From Actinomycetospora callitridis (GTDB lineage Bacteria; Actinomycetota; Actinomycetes; Mycobacteriales; Pseudonocardiaceae), in assembly GCF_028737265.1 (NCBI RefSeq), contig NZ_JAQZAK010000001.1, forward strand, positions 310,001 to 374,000: 64,000 nt of DNA, read 5' to 3'. Position numbers and translations under genes: made by a program. Shown here piece by piece: positions 16,726 through 24,681 of this stretch (its first letter is position 1; each line of letters opens with the position of its first letter). The notes beneath the pieces were generated by a model. It was not told the DNA's origin. It did no database searches and saw only the letters and a list, made by a program, of their open reading frames with translations.

Positions 16726-18048
16726 ATGAAGGATCCCGCCGAGCGGGGGCTGCGCGAGTCGGCCACGTTCGACCGCGCCACGATCGCCGCGATCCAGCAC
16801 GCCGCCCGCACGGGCGTCTACGACATCCGCGGCTGGGGCGCCAAGCGCGCCGTACCGCACTTCGACGACCTGCTGGTGCTCGGGGCGTCGATGTCGCGCT
16901 ACCCGCTCGAGGGCTACCGCGAGCGCTGCGACACCGATGTCGTGCTCGGCGACCGCCACGCCACGCGGCCCCTGCACCTCGACATCCCCGTCACGATCGC
17001 CGGCATGAGCTTCGGCGCGCTCTCCGCCCAGGCCAAGGAGGCCCTCGGGCGTGGGGCCAGCGAGGTCGGCACGTCGACCACGACCGGCGACGGCGGCATG
17101 ACCGACGAGGAGCGCGGCGAGTCCAAGACGCTCGTCTACCAGCTGCTCCCGAGCCGGTACGGGATGAACCCCGACCACCTGCGGGCCGCGGACGCGATCG
17201 AGGTCGTGCTCGGTCAGGGCGCCAAGCCCGGCGGCGGCGGGATGCTGCTCGGCCAGAAGATCTCCGACCGCGTCGCCGAGATGCGGACGCTGCCGCCCGG
17301 TATCGACCAGCGCTCGGCGTGCCGGCACCCCGACTGGACGGGTCCCGACGACCTCGCCATCAAGATCGGCGAGCTGCGGGAGATCACCGACTGGGAGAAG
17401 CCGATCTACGTCAAGGTCGGCGCGACCCGCACGTACTACGACGTGAAGCTCGCCGTGGCCGCGGGCGCCGACGTCGTGGTGGTGGACGGGATGCAGGGCG
17501 GCACGGCCGCCACGCAGGAGGTGTTCATCGAGCACGTCGGCATCCCGATCCTCGCCGCGATCCCGCAGGCCGCGCTGGCGCTGCAGGAGCTCGGCGTGCA
17601 CCGGAAGGTGCAGCTCATCGTCTCGGGCGGCATCCGCACCGGCGCCGACGTGGCGAAGGCGATGGCCCTGGGCGCCGACGCCGTCGCGATCGGCACCGCC
17701 GCCCTGATCGCCCTGGGCGACAACGACCCGCAGTACGCCGCGGAGTACGAGGCGCTCGGGTCGGGGGCCGGGTACTACGACGACTTCCAGGACGGGCGCG
17801 ACCCGGCCGGGATCACCACCCAGGATCCCGAGCTGTCCGCGCGGCTCGACCCCGTCGAGGGCGGGCGCCGCGTGGCGAACTACCTGCGGGTGCTGACCAT
17901 GGAGGCCCAGACGCTCGCCCGCGCCTGCGGGAAGGGGCACGTGCGCCACCTCGAGCCCGAGGACCTGGTCGCGCTGACCATCGAGGCGGCCGCCATGGCC
18001 CGGGTGCCGCTGGCGGGCACGTCGTGGATCCCGGGGCACGGCCTGTAG
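16726..18048 (+). CDS. mgsC: N-methylglutamate synthase subunit C; FMN-binding glutamate synthase-like (GlxD)
   Basis: A 440-residue TIM-barrel flavoprotein with the FMN/substrate segments PGGGGMLLGQKI, VDGMQGGTAATQE and SGGIRTGADVAKA of glutamate synthase. It condenses the amine with 2-oxoglutarate and reduces the imine. Where GltB has the cysteines of its 3Fe-4S cluster, before the PAGITTQDP segment, this protein reads YYDDFQDGRD with no cysteine, so it should lack that cluster. This may be normal for the GlxD branch. It ends the mgsABC set, 46 bases after mgsB. Confidence 0.85.
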   Translation: MKDPAERGLRESATFDRATIAAIQHAARTGVYDIRGWGAKRAVPHFDDLLVLGASMSRYPLEGYRERCDTDVVLGDRHATRPLHLDIPVTIAGMSFGALSAQAKEALGRGASEVGTSTTTGDGGMTDEERGESKTLVYQLLPSRYGMNPDHLRAADAIEVVLGQGAKPGGGGMLLGQKISDRVAEMRTLPPGIDQRSACRHPDWTGPDDLAIKIGELREITDWEKPIYVKVGATRTYYDVKLAVAAGADVVVVDGMQGGTAATQEVFIEHVGIPILAAIPQAALALQELGVHRKVQLIVSGGIRTGADVAKAMALGADAVAIGTAALIALGDNDPQYAAEYEALGSGAGYYDDFQDGRDPAGITTQDPELSARLDPVEGGRRVANYLRVLTMEAQTLARACGKGHVRHLEPEDLVALTIEAAAMARVPLAGTSWIPGHGL

Positions 18049-18143
18049 CCCTCGTCCGATCCCCGTCGCCTTTCGGCGGGTCGCTCGTTCTCGGTGGTGA
18101 CGGCACGGCGTCACGGCACGGCTCACCCCGAGGAGCGTCGGCG

Positions 18144-18515
18144 ATGGGGCACCATCGGAAGGGCCGGTCGACCCGGCGTCACGACGGACCGCCCGTGGTC
18201 CAGGAGGCCCACGGCTCCCACCGCGCGGAGACCCGGGCGCCGGTCGTGCCCGAGGCGCGGCCCGAGATGGGTCCCGCCGGGCCGCGTCCCGGGTCGAGGC
18301 CGGTGGCCGAGGGCGTGAGCGGCCGGCCGCTCGAGGACCTCGCCGAGGCCGCGCGCACCGCCCGCCGGACCGGGTGGGCGTTCGGGGCCGAGATCCTCGC
18401 CTCCGCCGACACCCGCGGCGTGCCGACGTCGACGCCACCCCCGCGCGACGGGCGCCCGCGGCGCTACGCGACCCACCAGCCCACCGCGCCGATCGCGGTG
18501 CTGGACGGGCGCTGA
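18144..18515 (+). CDS. Hypothetical protein, basic and proline-rich
   Basis: A 123-residue reading frame from the ATG at 18144 with a GAGGAG site 8 bases upstream. It is rich in Arg, Pro and Gly, with no domain recognised; the middle (LEDLAEAARTARRTGWAFGAEIL) could form a helix. The composition suggests a disordered protein. Codon-position GC is compatible with coding but not decisive, so it may be spurious. Confidence 0.4.
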   Translation: MGHHRKGRSTRRHDGPPVVQEAHGSHRAETRAPVVPEARPEMGPAGPRPGSRPVAEGVSGRPLEDLAEAARTARRTGWAFGAEILASADTRGVPTSTPPPRDGRPRRYATHQPTAPIAVLDGR

Positions 18516-18612
18516 CCACCCGGACCGGTGTGCTCCGGGTCACGATCAGCTAGCGTCGCCGTCGTGGCCCACCGGGCCCGTCCCGCCCCGACGTGACCAG
18601 GAGCCCGAAGCC

Positions 18613-19080
18613 ATGGTGGACACCCCCGCTGCGTCCGAGACCGTCTTCCGGCTGATCTACCGCAGCCACATGCGGATCACGTCCGACGTCCGCAAGGCCG
18701 AGCTGGGGGAGATCTTCAGCGTCGCCCGGTCGAACAACAAGCGCCTCGGCGTGACCGGCGCGCTGCTCGTGTGGGACGAGTTCTTCGTGCAGACCCTCGA
18801 GGGCGACGAGACCGTGGTGCGCGATCTCTACGACCGCATCCACCGCGACGCCCGCCACGAGCGCGTCGCGATCATCAGCGAGGACCCCGCCGCCGAGCGG
18901 GTGTTCGGTCGCTGGTCGATGGCGCGGGTGGGCGACGGCGACGAGCCCGACATCCCCCTGCTGATGAACCGGGACAAGGGCGGCATCTCCCCGGCCGCCC
19001 CGCGCCCGACGACGCCGGACCAGGAGGCCGTCCTGGGTGACATGCGGGAGGCCGCCCGCAGCGGGGCCCAGCCGGCCTGA
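18613..19080 (+). CDS. BLUF-domain blue-light photoreceptor
   Basis: A 155-residue protein, essentially a single BLUF domain with a 50-residue tail and no output domain. The flavin-site residues are all present: Tyr16 in RLIYRS, Asn41/Asn42 in SNNKRLGVTG, Gln60 in FFVQTLEG, Trp101 and Met103 in GRWSMA. The Gln-Trp-Met spacing equals that of AppA. It should bind FAD and undergo the light-driven Tyr/Gln hydrogen-bond switch. Short BLUF proteins act through partner proteins; none is obvious next door. The start ATG has an AGGAG site. Confidence 0.92.
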   Translation: MVDTPAASETVFRLIYRSHMRITSDVRKAELGEIFSVARSNNKRLGVTGALLVWDEFFVQTLEGDETVVRDLYDRIHRDARHERVAIISEDPAAERVFGRWSMARVGDGDEPDIPLLMNRDKGGISPAAPRPTTPDQEAVLGDMREAARSGAQPA

Positions 19081-19141
19081 TCTCCGGGCGACACCGTCAG
19101 GTCGCTGGCGCCCGTACCCGGGTCGCGACGAGAGTGGTGGC

Positions 19142-20191
19142 ATGGACCGCACGGTGGACTGGGACGGCTCGGGCGAGGGCGCCGTCAGCGCCGTCGACCA
19201 GCGCGCGCTGCCGGGCGAGTACCGGATCCGCCGGCTCGCGACCGTGGACGAGCTGGTGGCGGCGATCGCCGACCTGACGATCCGCGGCGCGCCCGCGCTG
19301 GGCGCGGCCGGGGCGCTGGGGGTCGCGCTCGCCGCCCGTCGTCACGCGGGCGACCCCGCCCGGGTGCGCGACGAGGCGGAGCGGGTCGCGGCGGTCCGTC
19401 CGACCGCGGTGAACCTGCGGCGCGGCGTGCAGCGGGCCCTGGCACGGCTCGATGACGGTCCCGACGCCGTGCTCGCCGAGGCGTGCGCGCTCCTCGACGA
19501 GGACGAGGCGACCAACCGGCGGATGGGCCGGCGCGCCGCGGACCTCGTCACCGCGCTGTGTCCCGACCGCCCGCTGCGGGTGCTGACCCACTGCAACTCC
19601 GGGGCGCTCGCCGCCGTCGCCTGGGGCACCGGGCTCGGAGCGGTCCGCGAGCTCGCCGGGCGGGGCCGGATCGCCGAGGTGCTGGCCTGCGAGACCCGCC
19701 CGCTGCTCCAGGGGGCGCGGCTCACGGTGTGGGAGCTGCGGGAGATGGGCGTGGCGCACCGGCTGTGCGTCGACTCGGCGGGCCCGTCGGCGATCGCGCG
19801 GGGGCTGGTCGACGTCGTGATCGTCGGCGCCGACCGCGTCGCGGCCAACGGCGACGCCGCCAACAAGATCGGCACCTACGCGCACGCCTGCGCCGCGGCG
19901 CGCCACGGCGTCCCGGTGGTCGTGGTGGCGCCCGAGTCGACCGTCGACCACGCGACGCCGTCGGGCGCCGACATCGTCATCGAGGAGCGGGCGGCCGACG
20001 AGGTCCGCACCGTCGCGGGCGTGCCGACGGCGCCGCCGGACACCCCGGTCTACAACCCCGCCTTCGACGTCACGCCCGGCGCGCTGCTCGCCGCGGTGGT
20101 CACCGAGGCGGCGACGTTCCGGGACGGTGTCTGGACGGTCGAGGTCCCGGCGCCGGCTCCAGCGCCGGTGACCTCGGGAGCCGCTCGGTGA
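19142..20191 (+). CDS. mtnA: S-methyl-5-thioribose-1-phosphate isomerase
   Basis: A 349-residue sugar-phosphate isomerase of the eIF2B-like fold. It carries IRGAPA near the N-terminus, the catalytic cysteine in THCNSGALA and the aspartate in GADRVAANGDAANKIGTY. It converts 5-methylthioribose-1-phosphate (and 5-deoxyribose-1-phosphate) to the ribulose form. The start is the ATG at 19142. Its TGA overlaps the following aldolase GTG by 4 bases, so the ribulose product likely goes directly to that enzyme rather than through mtnB-mtnD, which are not in the window. Confidence 0.94.
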   Translation: MDRTVDWDGSGEGAVSAVDQRALPGEYRIRRLATVDELVAAIADLTIRGAPALGAAGALGVALAARRHAGDPARVRDEAERVAAVRPTAVNLRRGVQRALARLDDGPDAVLAEACALLDEDEATNRRMGRRAADLVTALCPDRPLRVLTHCNSGALAAVAWGTGLGAVRELAGRGRIAEVLACETRPLLQGARLTVWELREMGVAHRLCVDSAGPSAIARGLVDVVIVGADRVAANGDAANKIGTYAHACAAARHGVPVVVVAPESTVDHATPSGADIVIEERAADEVRTVAGVPTAPPDTPVYNPAFDVTPGALLAAVVTEAATFRDGVWTVEVPAPAPAPVTSGAAR

Positions 20192-20829
20192 AGCTGCGCG
20201 ACGAGCGCGAGGCCGTCGTCGCCCACGCCCGGCGGATGGACGCCGACGCCCTCACCGTCGGCACCTCGGGGAACCTCTCGGTCCGCGCCGGCGACCTCCT
20301 CGCGATCACCCCGAGCGGGCTGCCCTACGACCAGCTGACCCCCGAGACGGTCAGCGTCGTGGACCTCGATGGCCGGCCCGTCGACGCGCGGCTGCGGCCG
20401 TCGTCGGAGCTGCCGATGCACACCGCGGTGTACCGGGAGACCGACGCCACGGCGGTCGTGCACACCCACCCGGTGTTCGCGACGGTCCTCTCGACGCTGG
20501 TCGACGAGCTCCCCGCGATCCACTACATCATCGCGCACCTGGGCGGCCCGGTCCGCGTCGTGCCCTACGCGCCGTACGGCACCGAGGAGCTCGCCCGGCT
20601 CGGGGTCGAGGGCCTGGCCGGGCGGTCCGCGGTGATCCTCGCGAACCACGGCGCCACCTCGTACGGCGCCGACCTCGCGCAGGCCTACACGCGCACCGAG
20701 TACCTCGAGTGGCTCTGCCGGCTCTACGTCGAGGCCCGGAAGCTCGGCGAGCCGCGCCTGCTCGACGAGGCGCAGATCGCGGGCGCCACGGCGGCGTTCG
20801 CGGACTACGGGCCGCAGCCGCGCGCCTGA
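20188..20829 (+). CDS. Class II aldolase (fuculose-phosphate-aldolase-like), probable 5-(methylthio)ribulose-1-phosphate aldolase
   Basis: A 213-residue class II aldolase. TSGNLS and the catalytic glutamate in SSELPMHTAVYRE are visible, as are the zinc histidines in HTHP and a later ANHG. The GTG start at 20188 is inside the mtnA stop. Paired with mtnA it fits the DHAP shunt, which splits 5-methylthioribulose-1-phosphate or 5-deoxyribulose-1-phosphate into DHAP and an aldehyde. The family also includes fuculose- and rhamnulose-phosphate aldolases, so the substrate rests on the coupling. Confidence 0.85.
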   Translation: MKLRDEREAVVAHARRMDADALTVGTSGNLSVRAGDLLAITPSGLPYDQLTPETVSVVDLDGRPVDARLRPSSELPMHTAVYRETDATAVVHTHPVFATVLSTLVDELPAIHYIIAHLGGPVRVVPYAPYGTEELARLGVEGLAGRSAVILANHGATSYGADLAQAYTRTEYLEWLCRLYVEARKLGEPRLLDEAQIAGATAAFADYGPQPRA

Positions 20830-20942
20830 GGCCCGTCGGGCGCAGGGCCGCGCCAGGAGGGACGGGTCACGGCATCCGCCTGCGGAGCACGCCGGCGCCC
20901 GCCGCTCGCCGACGGACGTCGCGGCGAGCGCCTCGTCGTCGA

Positions 20943-21887
20943 TCACGAGTCCGAGGGACCGTCGGGCGGGTCGTCGAGGAAGTCGGCCGTCGGCACGTGG
21001 TAGAGGGCGCCGGTGACCGCGGTGGAGAAGTCGAGGATGCGGTCGTGGTGGCCCTCGGCGGTGCCGACGAACATGTTCTCCAGCATCCGCTCGGTGACCC
21101 CGGGATCCCGGGCGTAGCCGATGAAGTAGGTGCCGTACTCCCCGGCGCCGACGTGGCCGAAGGGCATGTTGACGCGCAGGATCTGCTGTTCCTGCCCGTT
21201 CTCGTCCTCGATGACGTTCAGCGCGACGTGCGAGTTCGGCGCCTTCTGGTCGTCGGGGATCTCGATGTCCTGGAGCTTGGTCCGGCCGATCGCGCGCTCC
21301 TGCTCCTCGACGGTGAGCGCGTTCCAGCCGTCCATGTCGTGCAGGTACTTCTGGGTGATCACGTAGCTGCCGCCGGCGAACCCGGGGTCCTCGTCGCCGA
21401 CGAGCACCGCCTCGCGGGCCGCGGCGCCGTCGGGGTTCTCGGTGCCGTCGACGAAGCCGAGCAGGTCGCGCTCGTCGAAGAAGCGGAACCCGTGGACCTC
21501 GTCGACGACGGTGGCGTGCGGCCGCAGGCGCGTGACCAGCAGCTGGGCCAGCTCGAAGCACATGTCCAGGCGGTGGGCGCGGAGATGGAACAGGAGGTCT
21601 CCGGGCGTCGACGGCGCCTCGTGCGCACCGTGCAGGGCGCGGAACGGGTGCAGGGACGCCGGGCGCGGGCCGCCGAACAGCCGGTCCCAGGCCTGCGACC
21701 CGATCCCGACGACGCAGGTGAGCTCGCCCTCCGGGAGCCGGAACCCGACCGAGCGCTTGAGGCCGGCGACGTCGGACAGCACATCGCGCACCGCCGCCGC
21801 GTCGCCCCCGGCGTCGAACGTCAGCGTCAGGAAGATCGACGCCTCCGTGATCGGGGCCAGGACCGGCTGGGGCTCACCGTGGACCAT
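20943..21887 (-). CDS. Dyp-type heme peroxidase
   Basis: A 314-residue DyP peroxidase of the YfeX-like length class. The signature GFVDGTENP (GxxDG with the distal aspartate) and the proximal-His region NSHVALN are both present. I start it at the ATG at 21887; an upstream in-frame codon adds 16 unlikely residues. No Tat signal and no encapsulin-targeting tail are visible (it ends in an acidic DPPDGPSDS), and no encapsulin gene is adjacent, so it is probably cytosolic. It stands alone between the aldolase and a methyltransferase. Confidence 0.92.
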   Translation of the reverse strand: MVHGEPQPVLAPITEASIFLTLTFDAGGDAAAVRDVLSDVAGLKRSVGFRLPEGELTCVVGIGSQAWDRLFGGPRPASLHPFRALHGAHEAPSTPGDLLFHLRAHRLDMCFELAQLLVTRLRPHATVVDEVHGFRFFDERDLLGFVDGTENPDGAAAREAVLVGDEDPGFAGGSYVITQKYLHDMDGWNALTVEEQERAIGRTKLQDIEIPDDQKAPNSHVALNVIEDENGQEQQILRVNMPFGHVGAGEYGTYFIGYARDPGVTERMLENMFVGTAEGHHDRILDFSTAVTGALYHVPTADFLDDPPDGPSDS

Positions 21888-22002
21888 GCGCCGCACCCTA
21901 GAGGCGCTGTCGGCGCAGGAGCAGGGTTCCGCCACCGGGCCGCCGACCTGTCAGGCTGTCGCCGCGACACCGCCGTCCAGGAACGCGCGAGGGGAGTCCG
22001 CC

Positions 22003-22779
22003 GTGACCGAACAGATCGCCGAGCACTACGAGCGCGTGGCCGCGACCTACAACGACCACTGGACCTACGACCCCGACTACGTCCGGCAGCTCGCCCACGC
22101 CATGAGCGACGCGCTGCGCCTGACGCGCTCCGACGCGATCGCCGACATCGGCTGCGGCACCGGCCTCTACACGCGCCACATCGCCGACGACGTCCGCCCG
22201 ACCCGGCCCGTGCTGTGCGTCGACCCGGTGTCGGCGATGCTCGATCAGCTCCCGAGGTCGCCGTCCCTGCAGCCGCTGCACGCCAGCGCCGAGGACCTGG
22301 CGTCCGGACGCGTCGCGCTCCCGGAGTCGGCGCCGCTGGACGCGATGATCATCAAGGAGTCGATCCACCACATGACGGATCGGCGCGGGACGCTCGACGG
22401 TCTCGTCCGGCTCCTGTCACGCCACGGCCGCATCCTCGTCGTGATGCTGCCGAAGGCCATCCACCACCCGCTGTTCCGGGCGGCGCACGAGCGCTTCGGG
22501 GAGCTGCAGCCGGACCCCGCCGACATCCAGGAGATCGTGTCCGCAGCCGGGCTCCGGGCGTCGGTGAGCCAGCGGACGTTCCACGTGGCCATCGAGCGCG
22601 AGCGCTACGTCCGCATGCTCGAGGCGCGGTACATGTCGGTGCTCGGCGAGTTCTCGGACGAGGAGCTGCAGGAGGGCATCGCGCAGTTCCGGCGGTCCTA
22701 CCGGGACACCCCGGTGCTGCGGTTCGAGGACCACTTCGCCTTCGTCAAGGGCTGGGTCCCGGGCCGCCCACCCGCCTGA
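22003..22779 (+). CDS. Class I SAM-dependent methyltransferase
   Basis: A 258-residue methyltransferase from the GTG at 22003, with a GAGGGGAG site. Motif I reads ADIGCGTGLYTR, the acidic residue follows in LCVDPVSAM, and motif IV is in DAMIIKESIHHM. The C-terminal half is unusually rich in Arg/Glu/Tyr and may define the substrate. No partner gene suggests what is methylated. Confidence 0.82.
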   Translation: MTEQIAEHYERVAATYNDHWTYDPDYVRQLAHAMSDALRLTRSDAIADIGCGTGLYTRHIADDVRPTRPVLCVDPVSAMLDQLPRSPSLQPLHASAEDLASGRVALPESAPLDAMIIKESIHHMTDRRGTLDGLVRLLSRHGRILVVMLPKAIHHPLFRAAHERFGELQPDPADIQEIVSAAGLRASVSQRTFHVAIERERYVRMLEARYMSVLGEFSDEELQEGIAQFRRSYRDTPVLRFEDHFAFVKGWVPGRPPA

Positions 22780-22792
22780 TCCGGCGGGCCCG

Positions 22793-23203
22793 TCAGCGGC
22801 GCAGGACGAGTGCAGTGGTGATCAGCAGGACGATCGTGCCGGCCGTCTCGACGACGAGGGTGGTCGGCGCCAGGGCGTAGTCCAGGCTGGACTCGATCCC
22901 GAAGAGCCCGACCGTCAGGGCGACCACCAGCGCGGCCAGCGTGCCCGCCATGAACAGCAGGCCCAGCACCGTGGCGACCTGCAGGAGCCGTCCCTGCAGC
23001 ACGGTGATCGCGATCGCCAGCACGAGGCCGCCGATCGCGTTGAGGACGAACAGCATGCCGAGCACGCCGCCGGTGCTCGTGAGCACCAGGTAGAGGTGGA
23101 TGCCGCCCATCGCCAGCAGGGCGAGGGCGCTGAGCAGCCGCCACACCATGACCGAGCGGGACGAGCTGCTGGCGGGACGCGCCGGGCGCGCAGCGTGGGA
23201 CAT
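22793..23203 (-). CDS. Four-helix integral membrane protein of unknown function
   Basis: A 136-residue protein starting at the ATG at 23203 behind an AGGGAG site. Four hydrophobic helices fill residues 25-130; the N-terminus is Ala/Ser/Arg-rich and cytoplasmic. No motif is recognised. The stop lies 13 bases from the converging methyltransferase stop. Confidence 0.72.
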   Translation of the reverse strand: MSHAARPARPASSSSRSVMVWRLLSALALLAMGGIHLYLVLTSTGGVLGMLFVLNAIGGLVLAIAITVLQGRLLQVATVLGLLFMAGTLAALVVALTVGLFGIESSLDYALAPTTLVVETAGTIVLLITTALVLRR

Positions 23204-23322
23204 GTCCGTCTCCCTGCCCGGGGACCGTGCGCGGTGCACGGTGCGGTGACGGAACTGGTTACCACAATTCGGGCGTCGGACCCAGGGGAGGTAGCCCGAC
23301 GGTGCAGGCCGGACGGTGCAGG

Positions 23323-24543
23323 TCAGGGCGTGACGAGCCGTCGCGCGGCGGGCAGCCCGAGCAGCAGCGCCGCCACTGCCGAGACGATCGCCAGCCCGGC
23401 GAGCGGCCCGGCGAGACCGCCGGCGCCGGCGAGGGCCGAGAGCAGGTACGGCACCCCGAAGCCGAGGTAGGCGCAGGCGTAGAACGTGCCGGTGAGTGCG
23501 CCGCGCTCGCTCGGGGCCGCGAGCCGCGCGACCGTCGTCAGCCCCGACGCCAGGCACAGCCCGTAGCCCACGCCGAGCAGCAGCGCCACGGGCACGAGCA
23601 GCGGCCACGCCGTCAGCGCGACCCCGAGGAGGGCGATCCCGAGCCCGACCGCGCCGATCCCCAGACCCACCGGGCCCGCCCGCTCCGCCCCGAGGCGCCG
23701 GGCCAGCGGCGGCACGAGCGCGCCCGTCGCCAGGGTCAGACCCGCCACCAGGCCGGTGACGGCGACGGCGATCGACGGCATCTGCGGGGTGAGCAGCAGT
23801 GGCAGCAGGGTGACCGCGGTGGACGGGAAGGCGAACACCCCGATCGCGACCGGGACGACGACCAGCGCGAACGGCCGCCGGGCGTCCACCGGCACCCCGA
23901 GGTTCACGACGGGACCGCCGTGGCGCCGGCGGTCCGGCGGGAGGGTGTCGGGGATGCCGCGCAGCAGGGCGATCGCGCCGATCATGAGGACGACGTGCAG
24001 CAGGTACGGCAGCACCGTCGGGGCGGGCGCCCACTGCGCCAGCAGCCCCGTGAACAGCGGCCCGAGCGCCCAGCCCGCGGCGAGCGCGACGGTCGTGAGC
24101 CGCGCCGAGCGCCCCGGCTCGCCGACCAGCTCGCCCAGCCACGCCGTCCCGACGCTGAACACCACCCCGGACACGGCGCCCTGGAGGAACCGACCGAGGA
24201 AGAGCACCGCCACCGACGACGCGGCCCCGAGGAACAGCAGCGACACGAGGCCGGCGAGCACGACGAACGGCACCACGACCGCGCGTCGTCCGAGGCGGTC
24301 GGACGCCGGCCCCGACAGCAGCAGCGCCGGGATGAGCCCCGCGGCGTAGACGCCGAAGGCGGCGGTCAGGGCGGTGGGACCGAGTCCGAGCGTGTCCCGG
24401 TAGACCAGCAGCAGGGGCGTCGGCACGTTCGTCCCGTAGGCGACGACGAACACGACGATCCACAACGCCCGCGCGGGCGTCGACACCGCGGCGGCGCGAG
24501 TCACGGGCACAGCTTGGCCTGTCGCGCCTGCGCGCGCGATCAC
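23323..24543 (-). CDS. MFS transporter
   Basis: A 406-residue 12-helix major facilitator with the loop 2-3 motif DRLGRRAVV. I use the GTG at 24543 because it has an AGGA site 8 bases upstream; GTGs at 24510 and 24504 are alternatives with poorer sites. The fold and drug-efflux-like sequence suggest an exporter, but the substrate is unknown. A 15-bp perfect dyad at 24587-24601 sits in its upstream region. Confidence 0.85.
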   Translation of the reverse strand: MIARAGATGQAVPVTRAAAVSTPARALWIVVFVVAYGTNVPTPLLLVYRDTLGLGPTALTAAFGVYAAGLIPALLLSGPASDRLGRRAVVVPFVVLAGLVSLLFLGAASSVAVLFLGRFLQGAVSGVVFSVGTAWLGELVGEPGRSARLTTVALAAGWALGPLFTGLLAQWAPAPTVLPYLLHVVLMIGAIALLRGIPDTLPPDRRRHGGPVVNLGVPVDARRPFALVVVPVAIGVFAFPSTAVTLLPLLLTPQMPSIAVAVTGLVAGLTLATGALVPPLARRLGAERAGPVGLGIGAVGLGIALLGVALTAWPLLVPVALLLGVGYGLCLASGLTTVARLAAPSERGALTGTFYACAYLGFGVPYLLSALAGAGGLAGPLAGLAIVSAVAALLLGLPAARRLVTP

Positions 24544-24586
24544 GGATCTCGTCCTGTGGAGGCGATCCGTCCCACGCCGATCGATA

Positions 24587-24601
24587 CTTCGGAATCCGAA
24601 G
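24587..24601. promoter_or_regulatory. 15-bp perfect dyad upstream of the MFS gene
   Basis: CTTCGGA-A-TCCGAAG is an exact inverted repeat centred 50 bases upstream of the MFS start codon at 24543. No U-tract follows on either strand, so an operator is more likely than a terminator. No regulator gene lies next to it. Confidence 0.35.
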
Positions 24602-24681
24602 CTTCGTGGGGAGGTCCACCCGTCGCCGTAGGCCGCGCGCCGGCCCGAGGCGTTCGGCCACGAGCGGCACGTTCGACATGA

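Noticed and set aside
16726..18048. mgsC as a decayed gene because the Fe-S cysteines are absent
   Set aside because: The reading frame is full length, all flavin-site motifs are intact and the gene stays in a tight operon, so loss of the cluster is more likely a family trait.
20943..21887. DyP peroxidase as encapsulin cargo
   Set aside because: No encapsulin shell gene is adjacent and the C-terminus is acidic, without a cargo-loading peptide.
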